NCBI RefSeq assembly: GCF_013363995.1
Contig: NZ_JABWGO010000014.1
Coordinates: 62,001-126,000 of the forward strand
DNA length: 64,000 nucleotides
From: Nonomuraea rhodomycinica
GTDB taxonomy: Bacteria > Actinomycetota > Actinomycetes > Streptosporangiales > Streptosporangiaceae
Direction of reading: 5' to 3'
The position numbers and the translations under genes are program-made. Below, in pieces: positions 50,310 to 58,410 of this stretch. A model generated the notes under the pieces. It saw only the letters and a program-made list of their open reading frames with translations, did not search any database and was not told where the DNA came from. Within the stretch, counting starts at the first letter, position 1; each line of letters opens with the position of its first letter.

Positions 50310-50698
50310 GCCCCCACCTCCTGACGGGCCCGTCGGGCGGACAGCACGCGCAGCCTGGCCACCAGCCCGGCCGTCCCCACCAGGGAGAACGCCAGCAGCA
50401 GCCAGGGATCGGAGGCGCGACCGCCGAGGTCGAGGTCGGTCGCGTGGTTGACCGCGTGGAAGGTGTTCGTGAACACGAACCCCGCCAGCACCAGGGTGAC
50501 GACGTCACGCCAGCGCAGCGCGCACACCAGCATCAGCCCGATGCCGATCTGGAACACCCCGGCGTCGTGCAGGAAGTGCACGTGGTTCGGCCAGCCGGCC
50601 CAGGCGGCGAACCCGGCCGGGGCGACCCGCGCCCACACGCCGGTGACCAGCATCGACGCCGCGGCCAGCACGAGGGCGGTCCTGATGAGGATGCCCAC
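50306..50698 (-). CDS. Small four-helix membrane protein
   Basis: A 130-residue protein with four hydrophobic helices (TALVLAAASMLVTGVWARVA, AGVFQIGIGLMLVCALRWRD, VTLVLAGFVFTNTFHAVNHA, LLLAFSLVGTAGLVARLRVL). It is of the DoxX-like/unknown type often seen next to redox genes. It lies 1 bp after the neighbouring membrane-protein gene and overlaps the epimerase gene by 4 bp. No function assigned. Confidence 0.75.
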   Translation of the reverse strand: MGILIRTALVLAAASMLVTGVWARVAPAGFAAWAGWPNHVHFLHDAGVFQIGIGLMLVCALRWRDVVTLVLAGFVFTNTFHAVNHATDLDLGGRASDPWLLLAFSLVGTAGLVARLRVLSARRARQEVGA

Positions 50699-50699
50699 G

Positions 50700-51104
50700 T
50701 CAGACCCCGGCGCTCTCGTCGGCCCCGGCGGGTTCGCGCGCGGCCAGCAGGGCCAGCACGCCGATGGCCACGATCGGCCAGCCGCCCGTGACGGGGAAGT
50801 ACAGGACGCACAGCGGCACGCCGATGCCCACCAGGTACCAGCCCAGCTGGGCGGGCAGCCGGCCCGTCGTACGGACGAGATGCCGGGACAGGGTGCCCAG
50901 GGCGAGGAGGGCGACGCCTGCGGCGAGGAACCAGACGCTGGCCTCGCGGGCGAAGTAGTCGCCGGGCTCGATGTCGACGAGGGCGCGGACGAAGCCGTCG
51001 CCTGCGATGGCGGCCCAGGCGTTGGGCTGGGTGAACGCCCACACGAAGTGCACCACGGCGAGGGCGATGATCAGCCGGGGAACCCAGCGGGTCAGCGTGC
51101 TCAC
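50700..51104 (-). CDS. DUF6463-like membrane protein
   Basis: A 134-residue protein with four hydrophobic helices (RLIIALAVVHFVWAFTQPNA, VWFLAAGVALLALGTLSRHL, LGWYLVGIGVPLCVLYFPVT, GWPIVAIGVLALLA). The pattern recalls DUF6463. GTG 51104 is preferred; an ATG at 51146 is possible but its codons (AGT, TCA, CGA, GCA) are unlike this genome's usage. It is the first gene of a three-gene minus-strand unit and is divergent from a TetR gene with a palindromic operator between. Confidence 0.7.
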   Translation of the reverse strand: MSTLTRWVPRLIIALAVVHFVWAFTQPNAWAAIAGDGFVRALVDIEPGDYFAREASVWFLAAGVALLALGTLSRHLVRTTGRLPAQLGWYLVGIGVPLCVLYFPVTGGWPIVAIGVLALLAAREPAGADESAGV

Positions 51105-51153
51105 GGGAGGCTTCCCCGCCCTGCGGGCCGATGCTCGTGAACTCATGGACCGA

Positions 51154-51176
51154 CCATACCGTACCTTATGGTACGG
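51154..51176. promoter_or_regulatory. TetR operator-like palindrome A
   Basis: A 23-bp element whose core CCGTACCTTATGGTACGG is a perfect palindrome with a 4-bp centre. It agrees with element B at 52988-53010 at 19 of 23 positions. It lies between the divergent membrane-protein operon and the TetR gene (ATG 51214). Confidence 0.75.
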
Positions 51177-51213
51177 CGAAGGGCGGGGGTATACCGTCTG
51201 GTACGGTACGGTC

Positions 51214-51756
51214 ATGGCGTCCAAGGGGGAATGGCTGGAGGCCGGGCTCGCCATCGCGACCCGGGACGGCATCCGAGCACTGACGATCGAACGGCTCTGC
51301 GCCGACCTCGGCCTCACCAAGGGCTCCTTCTACCACCACTTCAAGGGCATCCGCGGCTACAAGTCCGACCTGCTCACGCACATCGAGGCCGAGCACACCG
51401 GCCGCTTCATCGCCGGCGCCGAGGCCGCCGGCGCGAGCGGGCACGACAAGATCCAGCGCCTCCTCGACCTGGTGCTGGAGGCGCACTCGGACAGCCGCGA
51501 CCAGGAGACGGCCGTCCGCGCCTGGGCCCGGCAGGACAGCGAGGTCCGCGCCTTCCAGGAACGCGTCGACGCCATGCGCGTGGACTACCTGCGCTCGCTG
51601 TGGCTGGAGCTCGGCGGCCGGCCGGAGGAGGCCGACGGCATGGCCACGCTCCTCTACCTCATCCTGGTCGGCGCGCAGCAGGTCGTCCCGCCCCTCCCGG
51701 CCGAGGACCTGCGGGCGGTCTACGCCCTGGCGATGCGCTCCGCCGCGCCCCGCTGA
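51214..51756 (+). CDS. TetR family regulator
   Basis: A 180-residue TetR protein: HTH ALTIERLCADLGLTKGSFYH with HFKGIRGYKSDLLTHIE, followed by a helical ligand domain (LLDLVLEAHSDSRDQETAVR, TLLYLILVGAQQVVPPLPAE). A further TACCGTC/GGTACGGTA repeat touches the ATG, suggesting a leaderless, autorepressed gene. Matching operator elements suggest it controls the divergent membrane-protein/epimerase operon and also the monooxygenase gene at 51796-52968. Confidence 0.88.
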   Translation: MASKGEWLEAGLAIATRDGIRALTIERLCADLGLTKGSFYHHFKGIRGYKSDLLTHIEAEHTGRFIAGAEAAGASGHDKIQRLLDLVLEAHSDSRDQETAVRAWARQDSEVRAFQERVDAMRVDYLRSLWLELGGRPEEADGMATLLYLILVGAQQVVPPLPAEDLRAVYALAMRSAAPR

Positions 51757-51795
51757 CGGTCCCCGGCCGGGTGGCCGCCCTCCTGGCGGGCCCGG

Positions 51796-52968
51796 TCAGG
51801 CGAGGCGCGGCGGATGCCAGTCAAGGGTTCGGACAGTCGCGTTGAGGTACGTGCTCGCCGGCAGCAGGGCGGCCAGCGTGTCGCGTACGGCCGCGGCCAG
51901 GGGGTTGCGGAGCTGGATGACGCGGCCGACCTGGGCCGAGGCCCGCACCACCTGCTGCGCTCGCGGCCGTCTCGCCCTGTCGTAGCGCGCGAGCGCCTCC
52001 TCGACCTCGCCCCCGGACCCCAGCAACGCGGTCAACGTGACGGCGTCCTCCAGCGCCTGAGCCGCGCCTTGGCCGAGGTCGGGGGTCAGCGCGTGCGCCG
52101 CGTCGCCCAGCAGGGCCACCCGGCCCGAGACGTAGGAGTCCACAGGGGTGACCAGGGAGTGGACGTCACTTCTGATCACGGCGTCGGGCGGGGTGGCCGC
52201 GAGGAGCTCGGGGATGGGCCGGTGCCAGCTCGCGTACCGGGCCGCCAGATGAGCCAGGGTGTCGCCCGCGCCGGCGCCCTCGGGACAGGACTGGGTCGCG
52301 TACCAGTAGACGCGTCCGTCACCGAGCGGAATCACCCCGAAGCGCTGTCCGCGCCCCCAGCTCTCGGTGACGGAGCTCGACATCGCGGCGGGCGTGCGAT
52401 CGGCGGGGACGATGCCGCGCCAGGTGACGTAGCCGGCGTAGACGGGCCCCGGATGGGCGGGGAACAGCACCTGGCGCAACTTGCTGCGGATGCCGTCCGC
52501 CCCCACGATCAGGTCGGCGCCCAGCCGCCCGGGGCCGTCCGGCCCGTCGAAGGCCAGCATGTTCGCCTCGGGCAGGCCGGTGACCGTGTGGCCCGGCCGG
52601 ACGTCGACGCCATCGAGCGCGCCGATCAGCAGGTCATGGAGGTCGGCTCGGTGCAGGGCGAAGGCCGGAACGCCCATGCGGTGCTCCAGTTCCTCCACCT
52701 TCGCTCGCATCAGCCAGCGTCCCGACGGCACGCGCAGCCCAGCCGCCCCCTGAGCCGTTCCCCTGGCACGGAGCTCGGCGCCCAGCCCGAGCGCGTCCAG
52801 GGCGCGCACCGCGTTGGGCGCCAGGGTGATGCCGGAGCCCAGCGGCTGGAACGACGGCGCACGTTCCAGCAGCGTCACCTGCCAGCCGTTACGGCGCAGT
52901 CCGACCGCGGTCGCGAGACCGCCGATGCCGCCGCCGACGACGAGCGCGGACGAGGAAGTCACAACCAT
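51796..52968 (-). CDS. FAD-dependent monooxygenase (PHBH/salicylate hydroxylase-like)
   Basis: A 390-residue group A flavoprotein monooxygenase. FAD motif ALVVGGGIGGLATAVGLRRN, the DG motif in DLIVGADGIRSKLRQVLFP, and the second FAD motif GRVALLGDAAHALTPDLGQG are intact. It would hydroxylate an aromatic or polycyclic substrate with NAD(P)H and O2. ATG 52968 has GGAAGGGG upstream. A TetR-type palindrome (52988-53010) lies 20 bp before the start. It is convergent with the TetR gene. Confidence 0.9.
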   Translation of the reverse strand: MVVTSSSALVVGGGIGGLATAVGLRRNGWQVTLLERAPSFQPLGSGITLAPNAVRALDALGLGAELRARGTAQGAAGLRVPSGRWLMRAKVEELEHRMGVPAFALHRADLHDLLIGALDGVDVRPGHTVTGLPEANMLAFDGPDGPGRLGADLIVGADGIRSKLRQVLFPAHPGPVYAGYVTWRGIVPADRTPAAMSSSVTESWGRGQRFGVIPLGDGRVYWYATQSCPEGAGAGDTLAHLAARYASWHRPIPELLAATPPDAVIRSDVHSLVTPVDSYVSGRVALLGDAAHALTPDLGQGAAQALEDAVTLTALLGSGGEVEEALARYDRARRPRAQQVVRASAQVGRVIQLRNPLAAAVRDTLAALLPASTYLNATVRTLDWHPPRLA

Positions 52969-52987
52969 GCCCCTTCCGAGAAACCCT

Positions 52988-53010
52988 CCATACCATGCCG
53001 TATGGTATGG
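52988..53010. promoter_or_regulatory. TetR operator-like palindrome B
   Basis: CCATACCAT (52988-52996) and ATGGTATGG (53002-53010) are perfect 9-bp arms around 5 bp. It shares 19 of 23 positions with element A next to the TetR gene at 51214, so the same repressor probably binds both. Confidence 0.75.
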
Positions 53011-53150
53011 ACGAGACTCTAGCGTAGAGCTGTCGCTGGAGTACTCACGGGTGGGGCGACCGCCGGTACGGTTGCGGGCCAGACCAGTAGGGCACCGGCG
53101 CACGTCACCTCCCACCGCGCATGGCTGACCTGACGCGCGCCGCCGTAGGA

Positions 53151-53170
53151 TAGTTCATTCACCGAAGTAA
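53151..53170. promoter_or_regulatory. MarR operator-like element 1
   Basis: TAGTTCATTCACCGAAGTAA matches element 2 (54010-54029) at 15 of 20 positions, with TTC...GAA symmetry. It lies 21 bp before the MarR start. Confidence 0.6.
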
Positions 53171-53190
53171 CGCCCGGGGGTGGGGGGATC

Positions 53191-53691
53191 ATGGCGGAGA
53201 TACGGATCGCATGGCCGGACCCGGAGGGCCAGGAGATAGTGGAGCGGCTGTTCGCCGCGGATGCGGCTCTGCGGGCGCATTTCGAGCAGGTCACCGCCGC
53301 GGTCGGGCTCACCGTGCCGCAGGCGCACACACTGATCCAGCTGCAGGAGCCGCAGCGCATGGGGACGATGGCCGGCCACCTGCACTGCGAGCCTTCGCAC
53401 GTCACCGCGATCGCCGACTCACTCGAAGCCGGCGGCCTCCTGCGCAGGGAGCCGGATCCGGACGACCGCAGGGCCAAGCGGCTCGTCCTCACCGAAGCCG
53501 GGCAGGAGCTCAGGGGGCGCCTGCTGAAGCTCTTGTTCGAGGGGGCGCCGATCATCTCGACGCTCGACGCCGAGCAGCGGGCCGGTCTGCTCGCGATGCT
53601 CCGCATGGCCCAATCGGGCGACGGACACCGGGCCCTGCGCCGGTTTCCGGCTGCGAGGGGCGACGACTCCTGCCCGCCGGTCCCGTCATAG
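53191..53691 (+). CDS. MarR family regulator
   Basis: A 166-residue MarR protein: winged HTH with LTVPQAHTLIQLQEPQRMGT, HCEPSHVTAIADSLEAGGLL and the wing RREPDPDDRRAKRLVLTEAG. The dimerisation helices flank it. A G-rich GGGGGG stretch lies 3 nt before ATG 53191. Shared operator-like elements upstream of this gene and of the DoxX gene suggest it regulates itself and the DoxX/LUD/MFS genes. Thiol or redox sensing is not evident; only one Cys (HCEPS) lies in the DNA-binding part. Confidence 0.88.
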   Translation: MAEIRIAWPDPEGQEIVERLFAADAALRAHFEQVTAAVGLTVPQAHTLIQLQEPQRMGTMAGHLHCEPSHVTAIADSLEAGGLLRREPDPDDRRAKRLVLTEAGQELRGRLLKLLFEGAPIISTLDAEQRAGLLAMLRMAQSGDGHRALRRFPAARGDDSCPPVPS

Positions 53692-54009
53692 GTCCTCGGG
53701 ACCTCCGCATGCCAGGCGAGCCGCCGTCCGAGGCGGCGGCATGGCCTCCTCCGCCCTGATCGCCATCCCGGCATTCACGCCGTGACCACGTCCTGACCCT
53801 CGGGTCCTGCCATACGACCAACTCCGCGCCCCGCGGCGGACACCGCCTCCTCCCGCGCCGGATCGCGCGATGCGCGAGCGGTCGAGCGCCGCCTGTTCCC
53901 GGCGACCTCCCGTGCCGGCGCCTCGCACGCGCCCTGCGGCCCTCCTCGCACCGTGGCTGCCACCTGGGCAGATGCCGTTTTGCGTCCGGAAAAAATTTCA
54001 GCTACAACA
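53692..54009. other. Intergenic stretch, no gene recognised
   Basis: About 320 bp between the MarR gene and the second operator-like element. Open frames exist on both strands but show no family resemblance or ribosome sites. The end (53985-54000) is A/T-rich (GGAAAAAATTTCAGC) and is the likely promoter zone of the DoxX gene. Confidence 0.5.
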
Positions 54010-54029
54010 TAGTTCAGTCGCTGAAACAA
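54010..54029. promoter_or_regulatory. MarR operator-like element 2
   Basis: TAGTTCAGTCGCTGAAACAA contains the perfect palindrome TTCAG-TCG-CTGAA and matches the element in front of the MarR gene. It lies 20 bp before the DoxX start. Confidence 0.65.
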
Positions 54030-54049
54030 ATCGTGAGAGGGTCCCGCCC

Positions 54050-54403
54050 ATGTTCATCGCCACCGCGGTCCTGTCCGTGCTGCTGGCACTGGCCTTCGCC
54101 GGAGCGTCCTTCCCGAAGCTCTCCGGCAAGGAGGCCATGGCCGCCCAACTCCACAACCTCGGGGTAGCGGCCGGGTTCATGCGCGTCATCGGCGCGCTCG
54201 AAGCACTCGGAGCCGCCGGCCTGATCGCCGGACTGTGGATCGGACCCCTCGGGGTCGCCGCGGCCATCGGCCTCGCGCTGCTGATGGCAGGCGCCGTCAC
54301 CACCCACCTCAAGGCCCGCGACACCGCCAAGAACACCGCCGGCTCCGCAGTCCTGCTGGTGCTCAGCGCCATCACCGCCGCGCTGGCGCTGGCGGCTCTC
54401 TGA
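54050..54403 (+). CDS. DoxX family membrane protein
   Basis: A 117-residue four-helix protein of the DoxX type (ATAVLSVLLALAFAGASFPK, MRVIGALEALGAAGLIAGLW, VAAAIGLALLMAGAVTTHLK). DoxX-like proteins sit in redox or detoxification modules. ATG 54050 has GAGAGGG upstream. The next gene follows after 56 bp; the operator-like palindrome just upstream links it to the MarR gene. Confidence 0.85.
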   Translation: MFIATAVLSVLLALAFAGASFPKLSGKEAMAAQLHNLGVAAGFMRVIGALEALGAAGLIAGLWIGPLGVAAAIGLALLMAGAVTTHLKARDTAKNTAGSAVLLVLSAITAALALAAL

Positions 54404-54459
54404 CAGAGGCCCGGCAACAGAGCCCGACCACCTCACGCACCACCGATCAAGGACCTGTG

Positions 54460-55110
54460 ATGACCTCGACCACCAAGACCGAAACCGGCCTCGACATCGA
54501 CACCCGCTTCGAACACCCCGCCACCGAGACACAGCTCCAACGGACCGCGGCCGCCCTGCGGGACAAGGGCCACACCGTCGAAGTCGTCGACACCGCAGCC
54601 GAGGCCCGCGCCCTCGTCAACCGGCTGCTGCCCACCGGCAAGAGCATCCTCACCGCCGCCAGCGAGACACTGCGCCTGTCGGGCCTGGACGACGACATCA
54701 ACGCATCCGGCAGCTTCGACACCCTACGCCCCACCCTCATGCGCCTGCGCGAAGAAGGACGATTCGACGAGATGCGCATCCTCGGCGCCGCCCCCGACGT
54801 CGTCGTCGGCAGCGTCCACGCGGTCACCGAGGACGGACGACTGCTGACCGCCTCGGGCAGCGGAAGCCAACTCGCCCCCTACAGCTTCGGCGCGGGCCAG
54901 GCCATCTGGGTCGTCGGCGCCCAGAAGATCGTGCCCGACCTCGACACGGCACTGCGCCGCATCGAGACCTACGCCTACCCACGCGAGGACGCCCGCGCCC
55001 GAGTGGCATACGGCACCCCCGCCCTGCTCTCCAAGATCCTCATCATCGACAAGGAGATGTTCCCCGGCCGCGGCACCGTGGTCCTCATCCGCGAGCCCAT
55101 CGGATTCTGA
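54460..55110 (+). CDS. LUD domain protein (LutC/YkgG-like)
   Basis: A 216-residue LUD (DUF162) protein: EARALVNRLLPTGKSILTAA, RFDEMRILGAAPDVVVGSVH, GAGQAIWVVGAQKIVPDLDT. LUD proteins are known from lactate-utilisation (LutC) complexes, but stand-alone actinobacterial members have no assigned reaction; the conserved VGS and GSGSQLAPY segments suggest nucleotide or acid binding. AAGGA lies before ATG 54460. It is the second gene after DoxX and followed by an MFS exporter, likely one operon. Confidence 0.85.
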   Translation: MTSTTKTETGLDIDTRFEHPATETQLQRTAAALRDKGHTVEVVDTAAEARALVNRLLPTGKSILTAASETLRLSGLDDDINASGSFDTLRPTLMRLREEGRFDEMRILGAAPDVVVGSVHAVTEDGRLLTASGSGSQLAPYSFGAGQAIWVVGAQKIVPDLDTALRRIETYAYPREDARARVAYGTPALLSKILIIDKEMFPGRGTVVLIREPIGF

Positions 55111-55237
55111 CCACCGTCCACCCGGGTGAAGACCGCGTCACCGGCTTCACCCCCGACAACGTGCTCACCACCGACGTCCACCCGGCCCGGCCAGGTGACC
55201 GCAGACCTCGGCCGGCGGGCAGACAGGAGCGACACCC

Positions 55238-56704
55238 ATGGTGAGACGGGTGCCCTACAAATGGCTGGTCGCCACCGCGTTCGTGTTCGGCCTGTTCATG
55301 GAGATCCTCGACATGACAGTGCTGAACACCGCGCTGCCCGCGCTCGGCCGCCACTTCGGCGCCGGGACCGAGACACTGCAGTGGCTCGTCACCGGCTACC
55401 TCGTCAGCATGGCGGTGTTCATCCCCGCCTCAGGGTGGGTCGCCGACCGGTTCGGCACCAAGCGCACCTTCCTGTTCGCCCTCACGGTCTTCACCGCCGC
55501 CTCAGCGTGGGGCGGCCTCGCCGGCTCCCTCGGCGAACTCATCGTGGCCAGGGCCGTCCAGGGCGTCGGCGGCGGCCTGCTCACCCCGGTCGGCGCCGCG
55601 ATGCTGTTTCGAGCCTTCCCGCCGTCCGAACGCGCCAAGGCCTCAGCGGTGCTGTCCATACCCACCACCCTCGCCCCGGCCCTCGGCCCGGTGCTCGGCG
55701 GCTGGATGGTCGACACCATCAGCTGGCGATGGATCTTCTTCATCAAGGTCCCGATCGGCGTCCTCGGCCTCCTGTTCACGATGACGGCTCTTCGCGAGGA
55801 ACGCGCCGACCACCCCGGCCGCTTCGACGTCGCCGGATTCCTGTCCGGTGGCGCCGCGCTCGCACTGCTGCTGCTCGGGCTCGACAGTGGCACCCGAGAG
55901 GGATGGACCGGCGCCGCCGTACTGCTGCCACTGGGAGCCGGCCTCGCCCTGGCCGCCACGTTCACCGCGATCGAGCTGACCCGAGCCGAACCGATGATCG
56001 ATCTGCGCCTGCTGAAGGACCGCCTGTTCAGGACCGGCAACCTGCTGATGCTCCCGGCCTCCGGGGCGCTGATGGGCGCGTTGTTCCTCGTGCCCTTGCT
56101 TCTGCAGTACCAGATGGGCGTCGACGCGACCGGCTCCGGCCTGGTCACGATGTTCCAGGCGCTGGGCATGATGGCGGCGCTCCCCCTGGCGGGACGGCTC
56201 TACCCGCGCCTCGGCCCTCGCCGCCTGCTCGCGACCGGATTCGCCGTCATCGCCATCGCCCTGGCATCACTGACCGCGGTCGGCCCCGACACCAGCCTGT
56301 GGGCGATGCGGCTGCCGCTGCTGGCCATGGGCGCGGGCATGGCGCTCACCATCATCTCGCTGCAAGCCGCCACCTTCGCCACGATCCCCCCAGAGGCGAC
56401 GGCGCGCGCATCATCGGTGTTCTCCACCACGCGTCAGGTCGCCAGCGCCGCCGGCGTCGCCGTGGCCGCCACGTTGCTCACCACGCGAACCGAGTCCAGA
56501 CTGGGCGAGCTCGGCTCCCACGCCGCCGACCACGCGAACAGGCAGGAGGCGATCTTCGCCGCCTACCACGACATCTTCCTCATCACCGCCGCCCTCGCAC
56601 TGCTCGGATTCCTCATCTCCCTGCGCGTGCGCGACAGCGACGCCATCGCCAGCATGCGGCCGCCGCACCCGGCAACGACCGCCCACCAGGAGAGATCAAC
56701 GTAG
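55238..56704 (+). CDS. MFS drug exporter, DHA2/EmrB type (14 helices)
   Basis: A 488-residue EmrB/QacA-like transporter. Typical marks: FMEILDMTVLNTALPALGRH in helix 1, YLVSMAVFIPASGWVADRFG with GTKRTF, and motif C LAPALGPVLGGWMVDTISWR followed by WIFFIKVPIG. It would export drugs or toxic metabolites by proton exchange. AGGAG lies before ATG 55238, 127 bp after the LUD gene; the same MarR protein may control it. Its 3' end overlaps the convergent DUF2867 gene by 9 bp. Confidence 0.9.
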   Translation: MVRRVPYKWLVATAFVFGLFMEILDMTVLNTALPALGRHFGAGTETLQWLVTGYLVSMAVFIPASGWVADRFGTKRTFLFALTVFTAASAWGGLAGSLGELIVARAVQGVGGGLLTPVGAAMLFRAFPPSERAKASAVLSIPTTLAPALGPVLGGWMVDTISWRWIFFIKVPIGVLGLLFTMTALREERADHPGRFDVAGFLSGGAALALLLLGLDSGTREGWTGAAVLLPLGAGLALAATFTAIELTRAEPMIDLRLLKDRLFRTGNLLMLPASGALMGALFLVPLLLQYQMGVDATGSGLVTMFQALGMMAALPLAGRLYPRLGPRRLLATGFAVIAIALASLTAVGPDTSLWAMRLPLLAMGAGMALTIISLQAATFATIPPEATARASSVFSTTRQVASAAGVAVAATLLTTRTESRLGELGSHAADHANRQEAIFAAYHDIFLITAALALLGFLISLRVRDSDAIASMRPPHPATTAHQERST

Positions 56705-57325
56705 GACCGGACAGGAATCGAACTCGCCGCCGGCTGCGGCACGGTCCCGGTCGCGCCAGGCCCGCTCCCATCGGCGGGTCATGGCCGGATAGACGATGAG
56801 GTAGCGGAACGGCTTGATGAAAGCCAGATAAGCCCTGCCGAACAGGCCGTTGGGCTTGACCAGGGCCGCCATGCGCAGCTCGTACCCGCCGTCACCGGCC
56901 GGCACCCAGCCCAGGTGGCAGACGGTGTGGACGGTCCTGTTGGCCAGCTCCTGGGCGCATTCGTCGGCGACCTCGTAGACCGGCGTGAACGGGATGTGGG
57001 GATCCTTCACCCCGGGCGTCCGGCGCAGATCGTCCGGCAGCCGGTCGCGCAGGGAGCGAACCCGTCCGCCGAGGCCGGCGTCGGGCCCGTCCCAGCCGAG
57101 CAACGCGCCCAGCCGCCAGCGAACCGCGAACAGGAACCGCACCGGCCCGGTCTGGTACTGCGGTGCGGTGCGGGAACGCAGCGCCGCGAGCATCACCGGG
57201 AAGTCCTCCGGCCCGGCGCCCGGCGTGCGGAAGGCCCACACATCCTCGACACGGAAGTCCGGGGCGATCTCGTGGATCCGCCACGGCCGCGACGTGTGCT
57301 CGGCGGCGGGGAGCCTCAGCGACAT
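56696..57325 (-). CDS. DUF2867 domain protein
   Basis: A 209-residue protein with the DUF2867 pattern: RPWRIHEIAPDFRVEDVWAF, PVYEVADECAQELANRTVHT and the C-terminal YLAFIKPFRYLIVYPAMTRR. The fold belongs to the helix-grip group of lipid or hydrophobic ligand binders; function unknown. It starts 13 bp after the ABM gene and forms a two-gene unit with it under twin TetR operators. Confidence 0.85.
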   Translation of the reverse strand: MSLRLPAAEHTSRPWRIHEIAPDFRVEDVWAFRTPGAGPEDFPVMLAALRSRTAPQYQTGPVRFLFAVRWRLGALLGWDGPDAGLGGRVRSLRDRLPDDLRRTPGVKDPHIPFTPVYEVADECAQELANRTVHTVCHLGWVPAGDGGYELRMAALVKPNGLFGRAYLAFIKPFRYLIVYPAMTRRWERAWRDRDRAAAGGEFDSCPVLR

Positions 57326-57338
57326 GTCGGCCGCCCCC

Positions 57339-57626
57339 TCACCGCGACACGAGGAAGTGGACCTGACGGGGCCGGACCTCCAGGTCGCTCAGGCCGTCCG
57401 GCGTCGCGCCCAACTCGCGGGCGACGTCGGCCGCCGCCCGGAACGCCTCCTCGGAGGCGAAGGCGCCGGTGGTGACGACGGCGTCTGCGTCCGGGGTGGT
57501 CCAGACCTCGACGGACAGGAAGCCCGGCTGGGTCCGCGACGCCTCGGCGACCTGGTGGCAGCGGCCGAGGAACTCCTCGACGTGCTCGGGCGCGGGGTAG
57601 TGGAAGGCGACGAAGCCGTATGGCAT
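57339..57626 (-). CDS. Antibiotic biosynthesis monooxygenase (ABM)-like protein
   Basis: A 95-residue ABM-fold protein (GFVAFHYPAPEHVEEFLGRC, TQPGFLSVEVWTTPDADAVV). The ATG at 57626 has GGAGGAC upstream. It heads a unit with the DUF2867 gene and is divergent from the TetR gene. The small-molecule substrate is unknown. Confidence 0.8.
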   Translation of the reverse strand: MPYGFVAFHYPAPEHVEEFLGRCHQVAEASRTQPGFLSVEVWTTPDADAVVTTGAFASEEAFRAAADVARELGATPDGLSDLEVRPRQVHFLVSR

Positions 57627-57643
57627 GACGGTGTCCTCCGCTC

Positions 57644-57697
57644 GTTGTACGGTGCCGTATAACTGAAAGCTAGACCCGTTATACGGCACCGTACAAC
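57644..57697. promoter_or_regulatory. Twin TetR operators in perfect inverted arrangement
   Basis: The 20-bp element at 57644-57663 (GTTGTACGGTGCCGTATAAC) is repeated exactly in reverse complement at 57678-57697, 14 bp apart. Each contains the near-palindrome TACGGnnnCGTAT (or its complement). They lie between the ABM start (57626) and the TetR start (57725), one for each divergent gene. Confidence 0.85.
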
Positions 57698-57724
57698 CAG
57701 CCCGAGAGGTGAGGTAGGCCACAC

Positions 57725-58285
57725 ATGGGCACCATGCGCACCCCACGCGAGAAATGGATCGAGGAGGGGCTGCGAACGCTCGGCGCAGCCGGCGTGGACG
57801 CGGTCCGAGTCGAAGTCCTGGCCAAGACGCTGGGAGTGACCAAAGGTGGGTTCTACGGCTACTTCACCGACCGCACCGCACTCCTGGAGGCGATGCTCGA
57901 CACCTGGGAACGCCAAAGCATCGACGAAGTCCTCGACCAGGTCGAACGCCAAGGAGGCGACGCCCGCACCAAGATCAGACTAGCCGGCCGGCTCACACTC
58001 TCCGACCGGCTGCTGCCGATCGATCTGGCGGTACGGGACTGGGCCCGCCGCGACGAGACCGTCGCCGAACGGCTGCGGCGCGTGGACAACCGGCGCATGG
58101 ACCTGCTGCGCGAACAGATCGCCACCTTCTGCACCGACCCCGACGAAGTCGAAGCCCGCAGCTTGCTCGCCTTCTGCCTGAGCATCGGCCACCACTTCCT
58201 GGCCGCCGAACATGCCGGCCGCACCCCCGCCCAGGTCCGCGCCCGCGCCACCGACATCATCCTCAACGACCCCCACCAACCCTGA
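57725..58285 (+). CDS. TetR family regulator
   Basis: A 186-residue TetR protein: HTH RVEVLAKTLGVTKGGFYGYF after EKWIEEGLRTLGAAGVDAV, then a ligand domain (RDWARRDETVAERLRRVDNR, LLAFCLSIGHHFLAAEHAGR). GAGAGGTGAGG lies upstream of ATG 57725. Operator-like copies beside it and in front of the SRPBCC gene suggest control of ABM/DUF2867, itself and SRPBCC. Confidence 0.9.
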   Translation: MGTMRTPREKWIEEGLRTLGAAGVDAVRVEVLAKTLGVTKGGFYGYFTDRTALLEAMLDTWERQSIDEVLDQVERQGGDARTKIRLAGRLTLSDRLLPIDLAVRDWARRDETVAERLRRVDNRRMDLLREQIATFCTDPDEVEARSLLAFCLSIGHHFLAAEHAGRTPAQVRARATDIILNDPHQP

Positions 58286-58360
58286 GAACGACGGACGCCA
58301 GCGCGCCGAGGCTCCCCGCGCCCGGCCATCCGCATCCCACCACCCCACCCGCCCAGCCTC

Positions 58361-58401
58361 CATACGCCGCCGTATAGTCACGTCCATACGCAACCGTATG
58401 G
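58361..58401. promoter_or_regulatory. Tandem TetR operator-like sites before the SRPBCC gene
   Basis: ATACG-CCG-CCGTA (58362-58374) and ATACG-CAA-CCGTA (58386-58398) carry the same ATACGnnnCCGTA core as the twin operators at 57644-57697. The second is embedded in a perfect palindrome CCATACG-CAAC-CGTATGG, 9 bp before the SRPBCC ATG and overlapping its ribosome site. Confidence 0.7.
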
Positions 58402-58410
58402 AGGCTTCCT

